This document shows positions 55,514-64,000 of a stretch of 64,000 nt of DNA, in pieces (within the stretch, counting starts at the first letter, position 1; each line of letters opens with the position of its first letter). The position numbers and the translations under genes were made by a program. The stretch spans positions 128,770,501-128,834,500 of the forward strand of contig NC_083685.1 of NCBI RefSeq assembly GCF_033118175.1, read 5' to 3'. Source of the DNA: Dama dama. Lineage: Eukaryota > Chordata > Mammalia > Artiodactyla > Cervidae. The notes beneath the pieces are model-generated. The model had not been told where the DNA came from, did not search any database, and saw only the letters and a list, made by a program, of their open reading frames with translations.

Positions 55514-55737
55514 GAGCTTCCCAGGTGACACTAGTGGTAAATAGCTCGCCTACCAATGCAGGAGATGCAAGAGATGTGGGTTCTATCCCTGGGTCAGGAA
55601 GATCCCCTGGAAGAGGAAAAGTCACCCCACTCCAGTATTCTTGCCTGGAGAATCCCATGGACAGAGGAGCTTGGCGAGCTACAGTGCATGGGGTCGCAAG
55701 AGTCAGACATGACCAATGCTACTTAGCACACACGCAA
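55514..55737 (+). repeat. Bov-tA-type SINE
   Basis: 'gcttcccaggtgacactagt' head; the duplicated-looking 'gcaggagatgcaagagatgt' is a common subfamily variant. Ends 'catgaccaatgctacttagc' with an ACAC tail. Confidence 0.93.
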
Positions 55738-56411
55738 CTTTAGAATAGACTTGACTTCCGTAGCTATTACTCCAATTTGGCACAAAGCCCTGATTTCTTT
55801 ATCAGTCCTGAGCATTTGCTGGGGAACGTCTCTCACTGAAGTCAGTGTATATGAGTTGCCTCTGACATTCAGAGGTTGATACTCAGCGTCTTGCTCCCTA
55901 TGTGGCTGCCCACTGAGTTAATTTTCTTAATAATAAACAAGTATGGCCTCAGATAATTTGCAGGACAGAAATTCCTAAAATATCCTAGGACTAGTAAAGT
56001 TATAGTAACCCCCCCAAAAAGCTTTACCTAATCATCTCCTAGTCAGGTCAGCCCTGGGGTGATATTTTTACAGGATTGTGGCACTATAATTTTGAAACCT
56101 ACATAATTTTATCATCCTTTGAATAGTAGATGAAATTTTCACTGAGTATCAAATATTTCATTCATCCATCACTCACCAATAAATAGTGCATTGATCTTGA
56201 ACTCTGTGATTTGATTTATCAAATACCAAGCAAAGTATCTTATGTTATTGACCTAATTAAGAAAAAAAAAAAAAACCTGTCTAAGGTAAAGTCTTACATA
56301 TTCTCTTTTCTAAACATAGTAAGGTCCTTTACTTATCTCATAGCAGCATTCCCACTCCTCTTGTTTATATTGCTGGTAAACAAGGTCAGTATTGAGTTGA
56401 TTTTGAAAGTA
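55738..56411. other. Unique sequence, no gene seen
   Basis: About 670 bp of AT-rich single-copy DNA, with an A run at about 56262-56275. Confidence 0.55.
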
Positions 56412-56598
56412 GATTCCCAGTTGGCTAAGAATCCGCCTGCAATGCAGGAGACTCCAGTTCGATTTCTGGGTCAGGAAGATCTGGTGGAGAAGGGGTAGGC
56501 TACCCACTCCAGTCTTCTGGCCTGGAGAATTCCATGGACTGTATAGTCCATAGGGTCACAAAGAGTTGGACACAACTGAGCAACTTTCACTTACTTCC
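56412..56598 (+). repeat. Bov-tA-type SINE, 5' shortened
   Basis: 'attcccagttggctaagaat' head (shortened), 'ccagttcgatttctgggtca' B-box, body altered ('agatctggtggagaaggggt'), 3' 'cacaactgagcaactttcac'. Confidence 0.9.
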
Positions 56599-56790
56599 CT
56601 GGAGTCAGGCTGTGCTGACAATCAGGATCCTTTCTTATAGACCTGGAATCCAGTTTTCTGAAGCTCATTTTCCTAACGTGTGAACTGAGAATAATAATGA
56701 TGATGGGTCACGTGCCATAGGGTAGCTGTGGTTTAAAATGAGAAAATATGTGCCGTGCCCTAATGGCAGTGCCTGTCATATCATAAATGG
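56599..56790 (+). repeat. MIR SINE (old, partial)
   Basis: 'gctcattttcctaacgtgtg', 'aataataatgatgatgggtc' and 'cctaatggcagtgcctgtca' follow the MIR 3' half in order. Confidence 0.7.
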
Positions 56791-57099
56791 ATTTGGCATA
56801 TTTAGTCTTTATATAACTGATTTTTGCTAAACAAAAATTGAAAACTTGAGTTATAGAAATAGGCAAACAACCACACAAAACCTGTTGCACCTAAATAATG
56901 CAATTTAGATAACAAAGAGTGGAAAACCAAACAAACAAAAAACCAGAGACTGGCTTGGATGACCTGTCAGTAATAACCCAATGGGCTAATAAGAAATGAT
57001 ATCTATATCTACATATACACATAGGTAATAAATAAAAGTATATACATTTGTAGAAACAAAAATATACACATAAAGTTTTGAATCACTTCTTTTTAGCCC
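56791..57099. other. AT-rich unique sequence, no gene seen
   Basis: About 310 bp, single copy, with no recognised feature. Confidence 0.55.
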
Positions 57100-57325
57100 A
57101 GGCCTTCCCTGATGTCTCAGCAGGTAAAGAATTTGCCTGCAGTTCTAGGGATGCAGGAGGCCAGGGATTGATCTCTGGGTTAGGAAGATCACCTAGAGGA
57201 GGATATGACAACCTACTCCAGTATTCTTGCTGGGGAAATCCCATGGACAGAGGAACCTGGCAGGCTATAATTCATGGGGTCACAAAGAATTGGACACAAC
57301 TGAAGTGATGGAGCACACACACACA
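57100..57325 (+). repeat. Bov-tA-type SINE with CA tail
   Basis: 'caggccttccctgatgtctc' to 'acacaactgaagtgatggag', then (AC)n at 57313-57325. The B-box is degraded ('gggattgatctctgggttag'). Confidence 0.92.
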
Positions 57326-58559
57326 GATACATATATGCTGACCTGTCTATATATCTCTTTCTTTGTGCAAAATTGAGGCATCTCTTACCGTTTTTCATTG
57401 TCACCCCAACTTATTCCTGATTGGAATCCTAAACCAAACTCCTGACTTTAAAAACATGAAGGAACATTACAGAACTGAGCGTTAAAGCTGTTGACACTAG
57501 AGTATCATTTTCTGGTTCAAATAAAGAAATGAAGGAATGAATGACATACAAATGTATTCCCTCCTTAGTGCTTGGCGGTTCAATACTTCTTTCCTCCCCA
57601 CCCTCCAGGCAGATAAACCCTTTGAGTTTGTGATGTTTTCCAATGTCATAGCCTAGCCCACTGCCCAACTTTCCCTAAGGAAGTCAAGTAATTTAGGGTT
57701 GGCCCCTGAGGTAGTAATTAACATGCTCTAGAATCTGTAATCTCTAGGCTCTGTTATCATATGATTAATTTTCTGAGTGGCAGTATCCATATTCAATAAA
57801 ATGAGCTACTGTGCAGCCCCTTTGAAGAAACTCATAAAACAGTGGGTTTAATTTGTCTGGGAAATGGAGACTGAAATATGGTGCAGGTCCCTGATGGAAA
57901 ATGTGGCTGCGTTCTGCAGCCTTCCCACCAAAGATCTTGGAAAATGGGCAGTGTTAACATAGTTCTCTGGAGTAGGGCCAGAAAGAAACAGTGGATGTTC
58001 TCTTGTAAAAACCCTGAAAGCAGCAAGCAACCCATAAACAGTACGCAGACCGAGTCTGAAAATGGACCATTTTATGTCCCCTAATGGAAGGATAGCTTAT
58101 TTGTTCATGGATTTATAGCAACAATGTGATGTCATCAAGTGATTTATGGCCAGAACACAGCAAGTGTCAATATACAGCGGTGGGTGGGAGCATCCCGTCC
58201 TCAAACCCAAGAAGCTGACTCCCACCCCTAACCCCCGCCAGGAGGTTGTCTTTGCCGGAGGGTGGGGCAGGTATAGGAAAACCCAACCTGTTAGTGTTAC
58301 TGGAAATGGGACGACAAGGGAGGCAAGAATTATTGGAATCATCCATCTTAGGGAAGGATTTGAGGAACATAAAATCTGTTTAGAACATAAAAGGATGATT
58401 GCAAACCAGACCATCTCTCTAATGCCTGACTCATTGTGTGACTAGTATCTGATGCTCCACAGGAAAATGGGGCTGTTAACTACAAAACACATGGAGGGAG
58501 CATTCATTTTTAATGAGAAAAGGATAGGAGACTGGCAGTATCATGTGATAATAAAGAAG
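57326..58559. other. Unique sequence, no gene seen
   Basis: 1.2 kb. Frames at 58097-58445 (99-105 codons) overlap in opposite strands and have no recognisable domain. No transposon recognised. Confidence 0.5.
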
Positions 58560-59070
58560 CATGGTGTTATTTTATTTTTAAATTTATATGTGGTAAAATT
58601 CACTGCGTTGGTTATACAGCTGTACAAAATTTAACAGAAGTAAAGACCCATGTGAAAATGAAAGCAAAAATCATTCAGTCATGTCTGACTCTTTGCAACC
58701 CCATGGACTGTGTCCATGGAATTTTCCAGGCCAGAATACTGGAGTGGGTAGCCTTTCCCATCTCCAAAAGACCCATATAACTGTCACCAAAAATAAATAA
58801 ATAAAAACAATAAGTACAGTGCTTCCATGGTATAAAAAAATTCCCTTGCTCTGTATCTTTGTAGTCAACTCATTTCCTCACCCTCAATTATTGCAATCAT
58901 TGATACTGTCCCTATTATAGTTTTGCCTTTTCCAGAATATCATTCAGATCAATCGTGTAGTATGTAGCCTTTATACCACATATTATACGCGTTTGAGATT
59001 CAGCCTCATCATTGCATCTATCAATAGTCCATTCTTTTTTCACGACTGAGTAATAGTCCATTCTGTGGTT
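58560..59070 (-). mobile_element. Old L1M 3' region, antisense, with SINE inside
   Basis: 'ggtaaaattcactgcgttgg', 'agctgtacaaaatttaacag', 'cccatataactgtcaccaaa', 'tgtagtatgtagcctttata' and 'gagtaatagtccattctgtg' follow the antisense L1M 3' region in order. It is interrupted by a SINE fragment with its own duplication. Confidence 0.75.
58652..58766 (-). repeat. 5'-truncated Bov-tA-type SINE with exact duplication
   Basis: The tail side is GAAAATGAAAG-like. The body runs from 'tcattcagtcatgtctgact' to 'gtagcctttcccatctcc'. AAAGACCCAT at 58642-58651 and 58767-58776 is an exact 10-bp duplication in the L1M host, fixing the insertion at about 115 bp. Confidence 0.93.
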
Positions 59071-60165
59071 ACGTCACATTTTGTTAACAGGGATGAATAT
59101 GTGGAGCTCAGATGAAACTCTTCTGATGAAAATGCAGAGGTGGCTGTCACTGGGCCTTTGTCAAAGCCCACAGGACTAGAAAACAAAGAGTGAGGCTTCA
59201 CACAAGCTGTGGGCTTCAGTAAATAACAGTGTAACAATGTCTGCTCATTAACTGTAATGGAAATGACATAGTAGGGCAAATTTTTAAAAATAAAAGAAAC
59301 TGCTTGATGGGGTTGGAGGTTTAAGAAGCTAGGTGGAACTCTTTGTCTTAATTGCTCAATTATTTTGTAAATCTATATTCTATAGATACAGCCTATTCAT
59401 TATTTTTAAAACAAGAGCAGGCACTTAAGGATGAAAATAAAGAGTACATTCAAGAGAATTAGGGGAGTAAAATGGGCTTACTTTCAAAAGCCAAGAAAGA
59501 GGAAAAAAAGAGAAGCAAAACAAGAATTACGGTAAATAGAAAATGCATAGTATGATGATTTAAGTATCTTCAAGCATATCAGCAAACACTTTACCTACAA
59601 ACAAAATGTACTCTTCTGCAAAAGAACTGATTTTAAACTGGAATAATCAAGTGACCTCCCCATTATGCACTCTCTGAGAGGCAGGCATCAAGCATCCTGT
59701 CACAGGAAGATAGAAGACATGCGATAGAAAATAAAGACACAGGTTTAAATATAACTGGAAATTAACAACCAAAAGAAAGCTGGTATGTCACCACTAATAA
59801 GTAGAATTTTGGGTAAAAAGAAAGTCATGATTTAATGATAACAGAGCAACTTATCATGAAGTTAAAGAAATATTAACTCTATACATGTGTAACGATATAG
59901 GCTCAAATGTTTAAAGCAATTACTGAAGGAAGACCAAGGAGAAACTTAACATGCAAGTAGGTATGCTTTTGTGCAGCAGCAACAAATCATTCTAAAGGCA
60001 GATGATAGAGAGGTCAGCATTATAAATGATTGATGCAATCGCTCATAGCGCAAGACACAATGCATTCATGAAATGCAGATGCTGTATAATGGACATTTAT
60101 AAAACTGGACTGCGTACCATGTCCTAGGTATCTATAGGTCAGTCTCATTCAGGTAGGTATTTAAT
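59071..60165. other. AT-rich unique sequence, no gene seen
   Basis: 1.1 kb of A-rich single-copy DNA with no recognised element or frame. Confidence 0.55.
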
Positions 60166-60180
60166 CAAAATGTCAGTCCA

Positions 60181-60310
60181 ATGGGGAATACATGTAAATC
60201 CGTGGCTAATTCAAGTCAATGTATGACAAAAACCACTACAATATTGTAAAGTAATTAGCCTCCAACTAATAAAAATAAATGAAAAAATAAATAAATAAAT
60301 AAAAAGAAAA
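60181..60310 (+). mobile_element. Ruminant L1 3' end with target duplication
   Basis: 'atggggaatacatgtaaatc', 'caatgtatgacaaaaaccac', 'tacaatattgtaaagtaatt' and 'agcctccaactaataaaaat' lead into a TAAA-rich tail. CAAAATGTCAGTCCA (60166-60180) and CAAAATATCGGTCCA (60311-60325) match at 13 of 15. It is a 130-bp, severely 5'-truncated insertion. Confidence 0.92.
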
Positions 60311-60325
60311 CAAAATATCGGTCCA

Positions 60326-61070
60326 TTAGAAAGAGAATGATAGGTTTGACAACAGGTTTTAGAAACTAGAAGACATGTTTCTAAGTCATTCATGGTTCAG
60401 ATAAAAATACATGTTGGTAAAATAAATACACTGGAGAAAATTTAAGAAAGTAAAAGTTGGAAAGGATATTGGTTAGGGTGCTGGCTAAAACTTTTCACAC
60501 TGCTGATTAGGCTTGGCAAAACCTCTTTGTAGGAAATATGTAATAATGTTGAAGATACACTCAAACTCTAAGCTAACAATACCACATTTAGGTTCACACA
60601 CAGAGAAAATTTCATCTATGTTTATGAAGACACTCCCACAAGACAGATTTTAAATATTGCTTCTAATAGCTAAAGTATAAAACAATGTAATTTAATTTAT
60701 AAATTAATATGTAAATTGTAGTGTACTTATAAAATGACAAAAATAGTAATTGCCAAAATTAATGAATTAGCTAAATCAAGTTTAATCTTTTGCACTTTGC
60801 AAGCCATGGTGTAAGTTGAGAATATTATGTAGATATTTATATAGCAAGGGAAAATAGACATTTCCACATGTTCTTTATTGATGAAATTCAAAATATAGTA
60901 ATAAAAATTGAGTGTATTTTTTTTGTGTGTGTAACATAGGTATATTAACAGGAAGAATAGGATTCCCTTTATGGGGATAAAATTTCACCTAACTGAAAGT
61001 TGAAAGTTGATGTTGTATAGCATCAAATTGATTACAAATGGTCACAGGTGGAAAAAAAAAATCTTAAACT
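60326..61070. other. AT-rich unique sequence, no gene seen
   Basis: About 745 bp, no recognised feature beyond short A or T runs. Confidence 0.55.
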
Positions 61071-61271
61071 GTGAGTCACTCAGTCATGTCTGACTCTCTG
61101 CAACCCCATGAACTGCAGCCCACGAGGCGCCTCTGTCCATAAGATTTCCCAGGCAAGAATACTGGAGTGGGTTGACATTTCCTTCTCTAGGGGATCTTCC
61201 TGACCCAGACGTCAAGCCCGGGTCTTCAGCTTTGCAGGCAGCTTCTGTACTGTCTGAACCACCAGGGTTGC
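61071..61271 (-). repeat. Bov-tA-type SINE
   Basis: 'gtgagtcactcagtcatgtc' to 'gtctgaaccaccagggttgc'. Near full length. Confidence 0.93.
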
Positions 61272-62047
61272 ATAAAATGGGAATGGACTGCGTTTGGGTC
61301 CATTGAGCCATGGTTTGCCAAATCTGAGTTCAATCAATACGTCAGCATGATATCAAGTATAAACAAGCATCTTGCTAAAGAAACTATACACATACATGGT
61401 GCCATTTATGTAAGCTATTTTAAAAATCAAAACATTACTATTATTCTTTATGGATATAGGTGTGCGGAAAAATATGAAACATGAATAGGAAAGACATATA
61501 CCAACTTTCAGGATAAGATCTGAATGCAAACTTTCAGATTAAACTAATGAATCCAACATTTCTATACTAGAACTCTCTCTAGGGCTTTAGATGTACCCTC
61601 CAGAAACAGACTGCTGGTTATAAAATGACTGGGCTTGGCCACAGGAATTCTGAATTGCATGGATCCAAAATAAATGAGTCATTTCCTTCTTCCCTACCTC
61701 TTCCACAGCTTCCTGTCAAATTATTCTCTTTCTTGATAGTATTGATCTTAAGAAATATCACCTCCATCATCTAAAGTCTTTTTTAATCCATGCTTTCCTT
61801 TCCAAATTTGATTTATTCTCCAAATTCCGGTCCTTCTCATCACCATTCTCTCTCTCTGACTCTCTTCCCTCTGTTTTCTCTCCTCTCTCCTCTTTTACCA
61901 TAAAAGCCTCAAAACTTTTCTCTAAGAGAGAAATCTTGTCAAAACCCATTTTGGGTTCCTATCAGCCATTTCTTCAAACTCCCCAATTTCTCCCCATTCT
62001 GGGTGAGATTAAATCTAAAGTTTCTAGCAGGTCTTAAAAGACTTATT
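61272..62047. other. Unique sequence with CT-rich patch, no gene seen
   Basis: About 775 bp. 61843-61899 is a pyrimidine-rich (CTCTCT) stretch, which explains the charged minus-strand frame 61767-61949. Confidence 0.6.
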
Positions 62048-62063
62048 TGAATTGGTTTCCTTT

Positions 62064-62117
62064 TTTTTTTTTTTGGAGATCTCTTTTTTATTTGGATGAT
62101 ATTCCTCATTTGTTTTA

Positions 62118-62148
<31 letters not shown>

Positions 62149-62247
62149 TTCAGTGGGTTTTGTCATACATTGATATGAATCAGCCATGGATTTGGGTGGA
62201 GAGGGAGGTGGGAGCGGGGATTGGGATGGGGAAGACGTGTAAATCCA
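62064..62247 (-). mobile_element. 184-bp L1 insertion with inversion and possible 3' transduction
   Basis: TGAATTGGTTTCCTTT is exactly repeated at 62048-62063 and 62248-62263. Reading the minus strand from the tail: poly(A) (to 62074), about 38 bp of non-L1 sequence with an AATAAA (complement at 62087-62092), an AAAT-rich stretch, then L1 3' sequence ('cagtgggttttgtcatacat' complement) to 62193. 62194-62249 is L1 upstream sequence in the opposite orientation, ending at the same AAATCCATG where the first part starts. All the parts of a twin-primed insertion are present in miniature. Confidence 0.88.
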
Positions 62248-62458
62248 TGAATTGGTTTCCTTTACTTTCAAAAGTTAAAGTCTTCGCTTTTAATTTTTTT
62301 TTTTTAATTGAACTTCAAACACCACCTTTCCCTCCCCCCACCACCCCCCAACACCCTTTATTTTCTGTATTTGTGATTTCCATACCCCGGTGACATACCT
62401 CTGTCAATAATACATTTCAGGATTATTTTCAATACATTTTTGTTTGTTATCACTTACT

Positions 62459-62623
62459 GACTAATTCTTGTTCAACTCTTTGCAACCCCATGGACTATAG
62501 CCCACCAGGCTCCTCCATCCATGGGATTCTCCAGGCAAAAATATTGGAGTGGGTTGCCATTTCCTGCTCCAAGGGACTTCCCAACCCAGGGATTGAACCC
62601 ATGTCTCCTGCATTGACAGGCTT
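62459..62623 (-). repeat. Bov-tA-type SINE, head truncated
   Basis: 'tcttgttcaactctttgcaa' to 'catgtctcctgcattgacag', then the rest of the head complement is missing. Confidence 0.9.
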
Positions 62624-63194
62624 TGAAAGATAGAACCAAGTGTGAAAATCACAAAGGCAAGATTCAATTCAACAGACTAATTTGAAACAGTGAACCAAAT
62701 GTGAAACAGTTACAGCCGTATAGATCGCTGTTGCTGTATGTGTGTACATGTGTATGCACGGAGGCCTTCTCCTGGGTACACAGGGTTCACACAATCTCTG
62801 AGCTGCATTAACAGACTCAGAGAGATGATTGTAGCTCAAAAGAAGATTCACAGGCTGCTGGGGAAGGAGGACCGCTCCATGGTGCGACATCTGTTTGTTT
62901 TTTCTACACCCCCTCACAAAAGCACATCAACTTGGAATCAGAATTGGATTCAAGACGAGGGCTGTAACACTTGCCTCTCAAGCTCTTAAGGTTATTGTAG
63001 GAAAGTCATTGGTACGGCAGGTTATTTTTCACCGTGTAGTTCACCCAATAAAATAGAATAAATACTGGATTGCTTTCTAAACATGTTAATAAATCTGTTT
63101 AAATTACTTTGTAAGTCATTTTAAAGATCATCCTCAAATGAAAAACTTTGAAAGGCCCAGCAGTCTTTGGTCATGTTAGCATCATAGTAATGAC
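62624..63194. other. Unique sequence, no gene seen
   Basis: About 570 bp, single copy, with opposed short frames at 62669-62989 lacking recognisable motifs. Confidence 0.5.
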
Positions 63195-63417
63195 TAGATG
63201 GTTCAGATGTTAAATGGCTCAGATGTTAAAGAATCCACCTGCAATGCAAGAGACCTGGATTCGATCCCTGTGTGGAGAAGATCCCCTGGAGAAGGGAATG
63301 GCAACCCTCTCCACTATTCTTGCCCAGAGAATTCCATGGACAAAGGAACTTGGTGGGCTACATTTCGTAGAGTTGCAGAGTCAGAGTCAGACACTACTGA
63401 GCTACTAAGCCTGCACA
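63195..63417 (+). repeat. Bov-tA-type SINE with duplicated head start
   Basis: 'atggttcagatgttaa' (63199-63214) is immediately repeated as 'atggctcagatgttaa' (63215-63230), a 16-bp tandem duplication of the A-box region. The remainder runs to 'ctactgagctactaagcctg'. Confidence 0.92.
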
Positions 63418-64000
63418 AATGACTCGGTGTGAACTGTGAACTATTCTTTTTTTTTTGCCCCAAGCATTATGCATAAAAAACAATAATGACTCTTAAAACT
63501 TAAACTGCTAGTAGGAATGTATTGTCTTCTTCACAGAACTAAATGCTACAAAGAAAATGCTGACAAGAGAGGTATATGACAAGCCAAATATATTGCCAGT
63601 GCTCAAACATTAAAATGAAAGCAGTCCTATTTTTCTTTCTTACAATCACAACCTGTTTGACACCTATTACCATAACCATTTGTTAAAACTGCATGACCAG
63701 AGTGGACTCACATTTCTCTCACCTTTATCTGCTCCCTGGCAGGTGTGGGGAAAGGGTTAGAAGACAAGTGTGTGGCTAAAACCAAACTCATTTTGAATGT
63801 CAATTTTGAGAAGGAAAAAGCATTTAAAAATGAAGCTTATTCATTAAATTGAAACCACCTTTCCCCCGTCCAATTAAAAACATCTTCTACCCTCAATCTC
63901 TTCCAAAAGTGACCTGTTACAGCACAGAGATGGAGGTTGTACTTATAGAGAAAAACAACACAGAATAAAGCATTAGAGCAAGACCATCACTGATGGAATA
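63418..64000. other. Unique AT-rich sequence to window end, no gene seen
   Basis: About 580 bp of single-copy DNA with no recognised repeat or gene. Confidence 0.55.

Noticed and set aside
1..64000. CRISPR-like array from recurrent about 200-bp repeats
   Set aside because: The repeats are dispersed eukaryotic SINEs in both orientations at irregular spacing, with target duplications; no short regular direct repeats with unique spacers.

Overview
This window reads as nuclear DNA of a pecoran ruminant, most likely a bovid (cattle, buffalo, sheep or goat group; the species cannot be fixed by eye). The diagnostic evidence is about 40 Bov-tA-type SINEs (tRNA-Glu-like head plus BovA body), nine pieces of the RTE LINE BovB, eight cetartiodactyl CHR-type tRNA SINEs and short ruminant L1 3' ends. 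They lie on older mammal-wide repeats (L1M, MIR, DNA-transposon fossils). No host protein-coding gene, tRNA, rRNA or CRISPR is supported. The only long reading frames with recognisable protein similarity are broken reverse-transcriptase fragments of one BovB copy. The window is therefore intergenic (gene-desert-like) or deep intronic.

Layout. 1-4500: Bov-tA copies, a TG tract and a long TA tract in AT-rich unique DNA. 4503-6919: a 2.4-kb BovB insertion with a 5' inversion (twin-priming signature), flanking target-site duplications, and a solo retroviral LTR nested in its 3' part. 7-11.4 kb: SINEs, a split BovB 3' end and a very short L1. 11.4-13.1 kb: repeat-poor unique DNA. 13.1-14.4 kb: antisense L1M with two SINEs in it. 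15.2-16.6 kb: a MIR, a SINE, a roughly 225-bp CpG-dense block and a pair of E-boxes. 17-23 kb: a SINE cluster, BovB ends and CHR elements. 23.3-25.7 kb: the longest stretch in which I recognise no repeat, with a homeodomain-site-rich core near 24.48 kb. 27-31 kb: a CHR element, a second CpG-dense block with a splice-donor-like site, and an imperfect inverted repeat. 32-40 kb: SINEs, sense-strand L1M, and an LTR-like block with a 40-bp tandem duplication. 40.26-40.70 kb: a second rearranged BovB. 44.1-45.0 kb: a four-layer nest of repeats. 51.5-52.0 kb: two SINEs sharing one target site (three copies of the duplication). 53-64 kb: more SINEs, an old TGTRTTAGT-ended repeat, L1M, an L1 3' end, and a 184-bp L1 insertion at 62.06 kb with its own inversion and a possible 3' transduction.

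These parts do not form a pathway. BovB is the autonomous element believed to move the Bov-tA SINEs, and L1 supplies poly(A)-type insertions. The most informative content is the insertion history (who sits inside whom, which duplications flank them) and a few repeat-poor or CpG-dense intervals that could be regulatory. No new gene system was found.
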